Shown here one piece after another: positions 61,901 through 64,000 of a stretch of 64,000 bases of DNA; position 1 is the stretch's first letter; every line of letters begins with the position of its first letter. The stretch lies in NCBI GenBank assembly GCA_037783415.1, contig JAZGTN010000027.1:6162001-6226000 (forward strand). The letters run 5' to 3'. Both the position numbers and the translations under genes were made by a program. The notes under the pieces were generated by a model that worked only from the letters and a program-made list of their open reading frames with translations, ran no database searches and had not been told where the DNA came from. This DNA comes from Leptasterias polaris (taxonomy: Eukaryota; Echinodermata; Asteroidea; Forcipulatida; Asteriidae).

Positions 61901-63796
61901 AACAAAAACAGATAACCATAGTTTGTAACAATGTTACACAAATATTCAAATGTAGTGTTGAATTTGTTGAAAACAAAGTAACCAATCATGGGGTGTATTT
62001 TTTTTAATTGAAAGTTTGCAGAAATGTTGAATTTGGTCACAACATCTTGTAACACAATTAATTGTTTTGCTAACATTCGGCCGTCCATGCCAACAATGGA
62101 AAGGTCTACAGAGTCTGTGAAGATCTTCATCTTGTGATAGTGATGTGGTTGTACAATCTGCAATTCTGGACACTTTTGTGAAATTGAATTTCAGTTAAAA
62201 GTAGAAAGATTTTAACAGATTAAGAAAATGGCTGTATTCTCCTAGATTCGATCTGATACCAAGAAGACTCATCCTTGCCTTACCTTCTTCTACAACATGA
62301 CGGAGGAAGAGAAGAACTTTGACAGTACTATGGCTTACGAAACACTCAGGTATGTTTTACACAAACAGGATCATTAATCCACAATCAAATTTTCACCTTC
62401 AGAAATGTTGTGTCCCTACCAGAATTGAATTAAATGCTAAACCTGTGCACTTACCCTCTTCTTGCACATGTCATTAGTCATAATTTGTCGGACTGATTCT
62501 ATCTGGTTTGAATTAAGTAATTAAGTATGACTTAAGATCTATGCTCGGTGGTAGTAAATGTCACTAAGTTTTGCTTTAGCATATTGTGATAATCTCTTGA
62601 GTAGGGTTGGCTCTGAGAAGAGGTTATTTACTAAACATTTTTGCCAGTGTGCTCTCATTAACTTCTGGAGAATGCTTCAGGTCGAAAACTCTTGAGTGAA
62701 ATAACCAATCATTTCTTCTCAGAGCTGACACTACTCAAGAGAGATAATTACATGGTGATACCGCAAATATTTCTTACGAGAAAATAATTATACTGGATCC
62801 TTTGTACTATTTGAACTGGTGCTGACTAAGAAGTCTTATATGCATGGCTGGCAAACTACTCTAAAGGGGAATTCAACACCTATTAAAGAGGATTATGTTG
62901 TTTTCTTGGACAGGACATTGATCTCCTTGGGTTATCGGATCAGCATCGATGAGGAATCTTCCAAGGCTACCTTGAAGAGATTGCGCCTGCCTATGAAGTG
63001 AGTTCCATCTCTCTAGATGATTGTTGCTTAATTAAGAAGTCTTTGATTTTTCATCATTTTCTTGTGCATTGCCTGGCATGGTGTAGGTTACAAGGATGAA
63101 ATGGGGGATTGAGGATTGGTTAGCTTTGATTCTTCAAGCTTCAGTCCTTTAAAGTTGCATTTATGCTTTTTAGTCTCCTGTCTGTTATAGAGTTGGCCGG
63201 CTTTATGATTTTCAAAGGTTATAATGCACAAACTAGCCATGTAAAATTGAAAACCAAGAAAGGTCTATTAAACCTTTAGAAACTATAGCGGCCTCAATTG
63301 GCTTTTACCTAAATGTCTATAGCGATCGCAGTTGGCTATATGATTAGAGCTACTTTCACTCACCCAAAAAGGGCAAAGTAAAGATCATGTCCTGAATTGA
63401 TATTTCCCGATGTTTTCCTTGTTAACTTAGAATCTACAGTTTCACATACAAAGCGAACTGTCTGTTTCATATTATTTGACTTTTTTTTTTGGACAAACAT
63501 GAAGACAAAACTTTCAGTATTAACCATGTCTAGACGTTTGGCGAAGATTACACAGAGATAAATGGTCTTGAGAGGATTTCAGTGGGCGAGAGAAAACCAT
63601 GCTAAGCTCCCCCTTTTTAAATGTTTCCTTATCTAGCTATGTGATGTCCAACGGCTACAAACCAGCGCCGTACAATCTGTCGTCGATCACATTGAGCCCC
63701 AAGATGGAGAAACTAGTGGAGTTATTAGCTGAGAATGCCCACAACGTCTGGGCAAGGGATCGCATCGAGCAGGGATGGACCTACGGCCTCTCAGAT
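26584..63796 (+). CDS. RyR: Ryanodine receptor gene, spliced CDS, partial at both ends (22 exons)
   Basis: RyR is a homotetrameric Ca2+-release channel of the endoplasmic/sarcoplasmic reticulum; this part encodes large cytosolic domains. I joined 22 exons (26584-26696, 27205-27316, 28907-29006, 29937-30011, 31595-31653, 32317-32420, 34762-34881, 47983-48027, 50575-50696, 51374-51498, 52833-52897, 53738-53873, 56125-56226, 57365-57483, 58750-58883, 59438-59676, 60111-60303, 60793-61003, 61668-61772, 62246-62349, 62914-62997, 63637-63796). They total 2,627 nt, or 875 whole codons after two leading bases. All internal junctions are AG/GT and all phases agree. Order in the product: end of N-terminal domain A (residues 1-74), MIR-type domain B (75-242), helical domains (243-509), SPRY1 (510 to about 680), RyR repeat 1 (about 722-815), start of RyR repeat 2 (835-875). 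An IP3 receptor is excluded by SPRY and the RyR repeats. Start codon, promoter, pore domain and stop lie outside. Residue numbers in the exon entries refer to this partial product. Confidence 0.96.
27003..27107 (+). repeat. C-rich simple repeat in intron 1
   Basis: CCCCCACCCCTTACAACCCC-type units, with a pure C run of about 18 bases near 27071-27089. G-quadruplex-capable on the - strand. It begins about 100 bp before the exon 2 acceptor region. Confidence 0.85.
27205..27316 (+). CDS. RyR: RyR exon 2: end of domain A, linker to the MIR region
   Basis: Acceptor CTCCAG, donor GTAAGA. Encodes residues 38-74 and the first base of codon 75. [14 protein letters not shown] varies between RyRs, but [16 protein letters not shown] is the conserved block. 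The 508-bp intron before it holds an extreme C-run (27029-27107). Confidence 0.93.
27317..28697. other. RyR intron 2, first part; no other feature
   Basis: AT-rich intron; an A run at 27709-27720. Nothing else recognised. Confidence 0.5.
28698..28880 (-). mobile_element. tRNA-derived SINE family A, copy 2, abutting RyR exon 3
   Basis: Aligns along its length with 6980-7170: AACTAAATCAATCCCAAGAA, then GAAGCAATTATAGTTAAGTG, TTGCTCAAGGACACAAG and the B-box complement CATGACCGGGATTCGAACCC. The tRNA-like head ends within about 30 bp of the exon 3 acceptor. 3'-truncated (no ATT tail). Confidence 0.8.
28907..29006 (+). CDS. RyR: RyR exon 3: start of MIR domain B
   Basis: Acceptor TGTACAG, donor GTTAGT. 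Residues 75-107 plus two bases. [20 protein letters not shown] matches the family pattern G-x-[21 protein letters not shown] is a variable loop. The acceptor lies close to an antisense tRNA-type SINE (about 28698-28880), so part of the polypyrimidine/branch region adjoins SINE sequence. Confidence 0.92.
29325..29410 (-). mobile_element. tRNA-derived SINE family C head
   Basis: On the - strand: CTCAGTGGTCTAGTGGTAAG (A box) and GGTTGTGGGTTCGAATCCCA (B box). A related copy lies at 48770-48850. The body after the B box is not delimited; similarity between the two copies extends toward lower coordinates. Confidence 0.7.
29714..29885. mobile_element. MITE-like element family 1, copy 4, next to RyR exon 4
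   Basis: Starts GGGCCAAATTTTGTAGAGCT and ends CTTAAGCAGCGCTATGAAAT followed by TGAGTCC. Inverted termini as in the other copies. It ends about 50 bp upstream of the exon 4 acceptor. Confidence 0.65.
29937..30011 (+). CDS. RyR: RyR exon 4: MIR domain B
   Basis: Acceptor ACTGTAG, donor GTAAGA. Codon 108 (Ser) is split, residues 109-132 follow, and the exon ends with two bases of codon 133. [17 protein letters not shown] matches the conserved YEGGAV-(6)-ARSLWRLE block. A MITE-like element ends only about 50 bp upstream. Confidence 0.92.
30031..30170. mobile_element. Foldback MITE in RyR intron 4
   Basis: Left arm GTGCAAGTCTCGCACGCACG plus TATTCAAACATTTTTGGGACC; right arm GGGTCCCAATGTTTGAATAC then GCGCAATACTTGCAC. 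The arms are complementary over about 30 bases with short indels. A related fragment ends near 53450-53480 (GACCCCAATGTTTGAACATG). Confidence 0.75.
30171..31219. other. RyR intron 4; short tandem repeat only
   Basis: GATGCTGCAATAAA is repeated three times at about 31052-31090. Otherwise AT-rich without features. Confidence 0.55.
31220..31333. mobile_element. Palindromic MITE, 114 bp (GGTTTGCGGTAACACCATG ends)
   Basis: ATATTTGGTTTGCGGTAACA continues to CCATGTGTATATC; the right arm GATATACACATGGTGTTACC continues to GCAAACCAAATAT. The outer arms are exact complements over about 33 bases, and inner arms (TCTACCTAGCAAGT) also pair. Partial relatives: 16571-16587 and the edge of 62588-62770. Confidence 0.9.
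31595..31653 (+). CDS. RyR: RyR exon 5: MIR domain B
   Basis: Short 59-nt exon, acceptor CACGTAG, donor GTAATG. Residues 134-152 lie between two split codons. [20 protein letters not shown] matches the family pattern W-GS-I-WGQPFRLRH-TTG. Confidence 0.92.
32317..32420 (+). CDS. RyR: RyR exon 6: MIR domain B
   Basis: Acceptor TTTGCAG, donor GTACTT (weaker than consensus). Residues 153-187, ending in phase 0. [20 protein letters not shown] corresponds to the GKYLSL-x-K block, and FCLRQSK to the conserved F-FR-SK end. Confidence 0.92.
33209..33343 (+). repeat. Polypyrimidine CCCCCT repeat
   Basis: About 135 bp of C-rich hexamer/triplet repeats (CCCCCTCCTCCT types) in RyR intron 6. Likely to form non-B DNA (triplex or i-motif); that is inference from composition. 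Confidence 0.9.
34104..34232. mobile_element. Foldback element (GGCGGCTACAGC family), copy 2
   Basis: AATTGGCGGTGATGGCTACG on the left and TAGCCAAAGCTGTAGCCGCC on the right, with TTGCTAAGGATGTCC-type sequence (reverse complement) in the centre. Same family as 19630-19760. Confidence 0.7.
34762..34881 (+). CDS. RyR: RyR exon 7: MIR domain B, last exon before the 13.1-kb intron
   Basis: Acceptor TTAACAG, donor GTGAGA. Exactly 40 codons (residues 188-227), phase 0 at both ends. [18 protein letters not shown] and ETGLWLSYL are strongly conserved RyR motifs. The next exon is 13.1 kb away, on the far side of the 52/93-bp array. Confidence 0.95.
34882..37004. other. RyR intron 7, first part
   Basis: A decayed SINE/LINE 3' tail lies at about 34948-35040 (AATAATAATGGAGTTTATCT then CATTTTAACATTATTAC). 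C runs at 36011-36027 and 36619-36627. A 122-codon open frame at 35304-35672 has no recognisable features and is not accepted as a gene. Confidence 0.5.
37005..42666 (+). repeat. Composite 52/93-bp minisatellite array, 101 units
   Basis: The basic 52-bp unit begins GGTTTGCACAATGGAACACC and ends CTGTGCTCCTCCGT. The 93-bp unit is the same with 41 extra bases in front (GTAAGTTGTTGTTGTCAATC ... GATGCTTCAC). Exact parsing: long units at 37005 and 37098; one short at 37191; long at 37243, 37336, 37429, 37522, 37615 and 37708; 69 short from 37801; long at 41389; 18 short from 41482; long at 42418; 3 short from 42511. 10 x 93 + 91 x 52 = 5,662 bp, which fits without remainder. The only substitution I noticed is A to G at unit position 16 in seven short units. 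52 is not a multiple of three and no long frame crosses it, so it is non-coding. Confidence 0.98.
42667..43074. other. RyR intron 7, after the array
   Basis: The array ends in GGTTTTTTTT, then ordinary non-coding sequence. No gene seen. Confidence 0.5.
43075..43139 (-). mobile_element. tRNA-SINE family B fragment
   Basis: TTGACTAGAGCGAGATTTGA followed by ACCTGCGTCTTCC is the complement of a family-B B box; it stops at TAGCCCTA where the LINE tail begins. The rest of a family-B SINE appears at 44757, on the other side of the LINE. Confidence 0.6.
43140..44756 (-). mobile_element. Decayed LINE (RT core and C-terminus), antisense, in RyR intron 7
   Basis: From 44748 downward the - strand reads [20 protein letters not shown], then [12 protein letters not shown] (the catalytic FADD box), [16 protein letters not shown] and [18 protein letters not shown] frame break near 44255 leads into [16 protein letters not shown] and [19 protein letters not shown]. 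The 3' part (43143-43800) is A-rich with CAAT and AAAT repeats and ends in (ATT)n. The 5' two thirds are missing. It appears to have inserted into a family-B SINE. Confidence 0.85.
44757..44935 (-). mobile_element. tRNA-SINE family B, remaining part
   Basis: GGTGCTCTACCAACTGAGCT then ACCTAGCCCTATGATGGTGG is the complement of the A box. The body (GGGTGCCAGTCAGAAGACAT, ATAGCCAGGGATCACACC) matches 17600-17757 and 58560-58650. Confidence 0.75.
44936..45289. other. RyR intron 7; no feature
   Basis: AT-rich non-coding sequence. Confidence 0.5.
45290..45760. mobile_element. Repeat family with palindromic core, copy 1
   Basis: The core 45330-45450 is an inverted repeat: GGCAGGGTCGTGGCCGTGTG ... CATGGCCACAGCCCTGC, with outer arms AGGTTTTAAACAGCC and GGTTTTAAACGGCCGCTTAA. 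Downstream blocks GTTGTGCGTATGCATGTGTT, TTTTACATTGAGTACCATAT and GACCACCTTTCAACCGATAG recur in the same order at 52140-52755. Class unknown. Confidence 0.7.
45761..47982. other. RyR intron 7, last part
   Basis: No gene or clear mobile element; A run at 46985-47004 and C run at about 47733-47748. Confidence 0.5.
47983..48027 (+). CDS. RyR: RyR exon 8: 45-nt mini-exon in domain B
   Basis: Acceptor TGTTTTAG, donor GTAGGT. Fifteen codons (residues 228-242, [15 protein letters not shown]), phase 0 at both ends. It fills the variable stretch between LWLSYL and the MH-DGHMDDG block, where vertebrates have a sequence of the SVDVKSVRMGSIQRK type. Skipping it would keep the frame, so it could be a cassette exon; that is inference. 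Flanking introns are 13.1 and 2.5 kb. Confidence 0.88.
48770..48850 (-). mobile_element. tRNA-SINE family C, copy 2
   Basis: + strand TACTTAGGTGGGATTGGAAC and GATGTCTTACCACTAGAGTA correspond to the B- and A-box complements of the 29325-29410 copy. Both copies are followed by TGACAAGAGG(C/T)CAGT. Confidence 0.65.
48851..49922. other. RyR intron 8; no feature
   Basis: Non-coding, AT-rich. Confidence 0.5.
49923..50440 (+). mobile_element. tRNA-derived SINE family A, copy 3, interrupted by a MITE
   Basis: Head GGGTGTCATGGCCGAGCGGT (A box) and GGGTTTGAATCCCGGTCATG (B box). Body AATTGCTTCTCTTCACCCAG through ATTGGCCCAATGACCAGG, then the palindromic insertion (50203-50361), then TAAAGCGCATGGATACG and an (ATT)n tail. 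The uninterrupted order can be read from the antisense copy at 6815-7184. Confidence 0.88.
50203..50361. mobile_element. Palindromic MITE with CCAGG target duplication
   Basis: Arms GGTCGATTTCACCAAACTCT ... and ... AGGGTTTGGTGAAATCGACC are complementary almost end to end (159 bp). CCAGG directly precedes (50198-50202) and follows (50362-50366). Comparison with the 6.8-kb SINE shows the surrounding sequence would be continuous without it. Confidence 0.9.
50575..50696 (+). CDS. RyR: RyR exon 9: end of MIR region, start of helical domain C
   Basis: Acceptor GCTTAG, donor GTAAGA. Residues 243-282 plus two bases of a Gly codon. [20 protein letters not shown] and [19 protein letters not shown] match the family blocks HHEGHMDDGISLSR and ARVIRSTVFLFNRFI. 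The motif order and spacing are those of all known RyRs. Confidence 0.95.
51075..51245. repeat. Head-to-head inverted pair of tRNA-SINE family B heads
   Basis: The left half (- strand) has GACTAGATTGGGATTTGAAC and CTACCAACTGAGCTATCT; the right half (+ strand) has AGATAGCTCAGTTGGTAAAA and AGATTCAAATCCCGCTCTAG. The halves are complementary over about 75 bases around a short centre (AGCCCA), forming a large hairpin just before RyR exon 10. Confidence 0.85.
51374..51498 (+). CDS. RyR: RyR exon 10: helical N-terminal domain C
   Basis: Acceptor TTATTAG, donor GTGAGA. Residues 284-324 with split codons at both ends. [16 protein letters not shown] is a charged, variable stretch; [17 protein letters not shown] matches the conserved ESVSLSLQDLIGYFHPP helix. 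Confidence 0.94.
51499..52139. other. RyR intron 10, first part
   Basis: 51530-51670 contains CCTAATTTAACCCAGTTAAA-like degenerate repeats (AACCC-rich). No gene seen. Confidence 0.5.
52140..52755. mobile_element. Repeat family with palindromic core, copy 2
   Basis: Core 52185-52290 (AAATGGCCGTTAAAAATCGG, GCAGGGTTGGGGCCGTGGGA ... CCTTGACCCTGGAAATG), followed by the downstream blocks of copy 1: GGTTGTGCGTACATGCATGT, TTTTATGTTGAGTACTGTAT, ACAGCTCCAGCAATGTCTTT, GACCACCTTTCAACCAATAG. It contains a three-unit tandem repeat at 52536-52610. Confidence 0.7.
52536..52610 (+). repeat. 25-bp tandem repeat, 3 copies
   Basis: ACGCTTTTGGATAAGAACAC plus CGAAC at 52536 (first copy slightly diverged), 52561 and 52586. 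Located inside repeat copy 52140-52755; copy 1 of that family has a single related ACACGCTTAGCCAAC. Confidence 0.9.
52833..52897 (+). CDS. RyR: RyR exon 11: helical domain
   Basis: Acceptor ATTGCAG, donor GTCAGT. Codon 325 (Glu) is split, followed by residues 326-346. [20 protein letters not shown] is nearly identical to the vertebrate HEDKQNRLRALKNRQNLFQE segment. Ends in phase 0. Confidence 0.95.
52939..52988 (+). repeat. (ATT)n microsatellite
   Basis: About 17 ATT units in RyR intron 11, shortly after exon 11. Confidence 0.95.
53738..53873 (+). CDS. RyR: RyR exon 12: helical (RIH-type) domain
   Basis: Acceptor CTCCCTAG, donor GTAAAT. Residues 347-391 plus one base. [19 protein letters not shown], then [17 protein letters not shown] and TYLYQLL, follow the RyR pattern G-x-LVLE-ID, AG-EAG-SW, LY-LL. 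Confidence 0.95.
53874..54984. other. RyR intron 12, first part
   Basis: 54000-54290 contains repeated GTACATG/TTGTACTCAAAAAGTG-like words. No gene seen; no clear mobile element end. Confidence 0.45.
54985..55945 (+). repeat. Diverged tandem repeat, five or six units
   Basis: The core ACAAAACCAATGGGGACGTC occurs in variants near 55036, 55275, 55462, 55639, 55680 and 55877. It is usually preceded by TTTAACAAAAGGGATTCGG-like and GAGGACGTCCTCG-like sequence and followed by GGGAGAACAAAGAGAAGTCC and TTGATTTACCGGGTTGAC. Spacing is irregular (about 40-240 bp). GT and G runs interrupt it (55128-55153, 55769-55788). Confidence 0.8.
56125..56226 (+). CDS. RyR: RyR exon 13: helical (RIH-type) domain
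   Basis: Acceptor TTGACAG, donor GTTAGT. Residues 393-425 with split codons at both ends. [20 protein letters not shown] matches the conserved N-x-NCAQF--(S)LDWL-SRLE block. The 2.25-kb intron before it contains the diverged tandem repeat at 54985-55945. Confidence 0.95.
56836..56962 (+). mobile_element. tRNA-like SINE fragment
   Basis: GTTGGGGTCGAGTGGTCAGG (A-box-like) and CAGGTTCGAGTCCAGGTTGT (B box), then AGCAAGACACTTAACCAAAA, resembling SINE family A after its B box. Truncated; an AT microsatellite follows at 57003-57020. Confidence 0.65.
57365..57483 (+). CDS. RyR: RyR exon 14: helical (RIH-type) domain
   Basis: Acceptor TCTGTAG, donor GTAAAC. Codon 426 is completed, then residues 427-465, ending in phase 0. 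[20 protein letters not shown] and [17 protein letters not shown] are almost collinear with vertebrate and insect RyRs. Confidence 0.96.
57484..58454. other. RyR intron 14, first part
   Basis: Possible decayed MITE family-1 traces near 57538-57640 (GGGCCCAATTCCACTCAGCT). No gene seen. Confidence 0.4.
58455..58660 (-). mobile_element. tRNA-SINE family B, copy in RyR intron 14
   Basis: + strand CTGACTAGAGTGGAATTTTA, GCGCTCCACCAACTGAGCTA (A-box complement) and body GGGGTGCTAGTCAGAAGTCA. Ends about 90 bp before exon 15. Confidence 0.75.
58750..58883 (+). CDS. RyR: RyR exon 15: helical domain before SPRY1
   Basis: Acceptor GATGAAG (weak tract but correct AG), donor GTCAGT. Residues 466-509 plus two bases. 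[20 protein letters not shown] and [17 protein letters not shown] are hallmark RyR sequence. Confidence 0.95.
59020..59160 (+). mobile_element. LINE C-terminal remnant in RyR intron 15
   Basis: From about 59041 the + strand reads [20 protein letters not shown] then [16 protein letters not shown], the conserved end of CR1/L2-type LINE proteins (YG-RAFS-AGP-LWNSLP). Only this fragment is left. Confidence 0.75.
59438..59676 (+). CDS. RyR: RyR exon 16: SPRY1, first part
   Basis: Longest exon seen (239 nt), acceptor CCACAG, donor GTAAGA. Codon 510 (Ser) is split, then residues 511-589. [20 protein letters not shown], then [20 protein letters not shown] and [17 protein letters not shown], are the SPRY signature (KWYYE, RVGWA, GVGDD-SYGFDG). 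SPRY1 mediates inter-domain and FKBP-proximal contacts in vertebrate RyRs. Confidence 0.97.
60111..60303 (+). CDS. RyR: RyR exon 17: SPRY1, second part
   Basis: Acceptor ACTTCAG, donor GTGAGG. Residues 591-653 with split codons at both ends. [20 protein letters not shown] and [20 protein letters not shown] match the SPRY pattern GD-I-CCLDLS-P-I-F-NG and F--FN-DG-FFPV-S. The loop [14 protein letters not shown] is variable across the family. Confidence 0.96.
60793..61003 (+). CDS. RyR: RyR exon 18: end of SPRY1 and linker to the RyR repeats
   Basis: Acceptor ACGGCAG, donor GTGAGT. Codon 654 is split, then residues 655-724, phase 0 at the end. [20 protein letters not shown] and [13 protein letters not shown] match the LLGGRHGEFKFLPPPGYAP and LPKEKLK blocks; FVPAPVDT leads into the first RyR repeat. 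Confidence 0.95.
61085..61205. mobile_element. tRNA-SINE family B fragments in RyR intron 18
   Basis: ATGACTAGAGAGTAATTTAA and CCTGCAACCTCTGGGTCA (- orientation) are followed by GTCGCAGGTTCAAATCCCCC (+ orientation), so two partial copies lie in opposite orientation, a decayed version of the arrangement at 51075-51245. Confidence 0.55.
61668..61772 (+). CDS. RyR: RyR exon 19: RyR repeat 1, first half
   Basis: Acceptor GGAGGTAG preceded by G-rich sequence (poor polypyrimidine tract, but TTTTGTTGTCTTTGTTTTC lies just upstream). Donor GTAAGT. Residues 725-759, phase 0 at both ends. [20 protein letters not shown] is the diagnostic RyR-repeat signature. Confidence 0.96.
62246..62349 (+). CDS. RyR: RyR exon 20: RyR repeat 1, second half
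   Basis: Acceptor CTCCTAG, donor GTATGT. Residues 760-793 plus two bases. [20 protein letters not shown] matches HPCLVEF--L-EQERNY. Joining exon 21 gives [11 protein letters not shown], the conserved ETLKTLLALGC end of the repeat. Confidence 0.94.
62588..62749. mobile_element. Foldback MITE in RyR intron 20
   Basis: GATAATCTCTTGAGTAGGGT then TGGCTCTGAGAAG on the left pairs with CTTCTCAGAGCTGACACTAC then TCAAGAGAGATAATTA on the right. The right flank CATGGTGATACCGCAAATAT resembles the GGTGTTACCGCAAACC motif of the 31.2-kb element. Confidence 0.75.
62914..62997 (+). CDS. RyR: RyR exon 21: end of RyR repeat 1 and linker
   Basis: Acceptor TTGGACAG, donor GTGAGT. Codon 794 (Arg) is split, residues 795-821 follow, and two bases are carried over. 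[15 protein letters not shown], then KRLRLPM, correspond to LGCHVGISDEHAED and KKMKLP. A foldback element ends about 165 bp upstream. Confidence 0.94.
63637..63796 (+). CDS. RyR: RyR exon 22: RyR repeat 2, first half (last exon in window)
   Basis: Acceptor TTATCTAG, donor GTGAGA. Codon 822 (Asn) is split, then residues 823-875. [20 protein letters not shown] and [20 protein letters not shown] are the second RyR-repeat signature. The exon ends in phase 0 and the gene runs on past the window end; 63797-64000 is intron. Confidence 0.97.
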
Positions 63797-64000
63797 GTGA
63801 GATTGCACTTTCAGATTGGTGTCGTATTTTAGGAGCTTTACAAATTGCAAAACAAGTTCATCTGACCTTTTTCGTAGTTCACATGTTGTTCTTGCACTGC
63901 TGAAATCAAGTGTACATGTATAAAACTGTTATTTCTCCATTCCAGAATAAGGGTTGTTGACAATATGCTGTTCCGATTTTCTTTTATTTCATAATTATTG

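Overview
This is a piece of animal nuclear genome. It contains split genes with GT–AG introns, several LINE relics, tRNA-derived SINEs, foldback MITE-like elements and AT-rich non-coding DNA. The one host gene I can establish is a ryanodine receptor (RyR), the Ca2+-release channel of the endoplasmic/sarcoplasmic reticulum. It lies on the + strand and is partial at both ends. I place 22 exons between 26584 and 63796. Every boundary has AG/GT sites and all phases join, giving one open reading frame of 875 complete codons. These cover roughly residues 165–1,020 of a vertebrate RyR: the end of N-terminal domain A, the MIR/beta-trefoil domain B, the helical RIH-type region, SPRY1, and the first one and a half RyR (P1) repeats. 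Some stretches read like vertebrate RyRs and others like insect RyRs ([15 protein letters not shown]). With the repeat content this suggests a marine invertebrate deuterostome, perhaps an echinoderm. That placement is inference, not proof.

Layout. 1–440: a possible last exon of an unrelated gene (weak). 440–26583: no other host gene seen. This stretch holds LINE 3' fragments (9.5, 13.4, 15.6 and 16.7 kb), tRNA-type SINEs, a 1.2-kb terminal-inverted-repeat element with a second element nested inside it (4192–5413), several foldback elements, microsatellites, and an apparently intact LINE antisense to RyR at about 23.03–26.3 kb. The first ~160 RyR codons were not found here, so the stretch is either a long RyR intron or sequence upstream of a distant 5' end. 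26584–34881: RyR exons 1–7 (window numbering). 34882–47982: one 13.1-kb intron. Its core is a very homogeneous tandem array at 37005–42666, which can be parsed exactly into 101 units: 10 of 93 bp and 91 of 52 bp. A decayed antisense LINE and a repeat with a palindromic core follow it. 47983–63796: RyR exons 8–22, with SINEs, a SINE interrupted by a palindromic MITE, a head-to-head SINE inverted repeat, a diverged tandem repeat and a LINE remnant in the introns. The gene continues past 64000.

The most notable non-standard items are the 52/93-bp array with its ordered unit structure and spaced point variants; the 45-nt in-frame mini-exon that follows the array-bearing intron; nested transposons with readable target-site duplications; a 3' tail shared by a LINE and a SINE; a full-length LINE ORF with a signal-peptide-like N-terminus; and a 53-nt near-perfect hairpin at 11266. 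No tool was run. Homology statements rest on recognising conserved family motifs.
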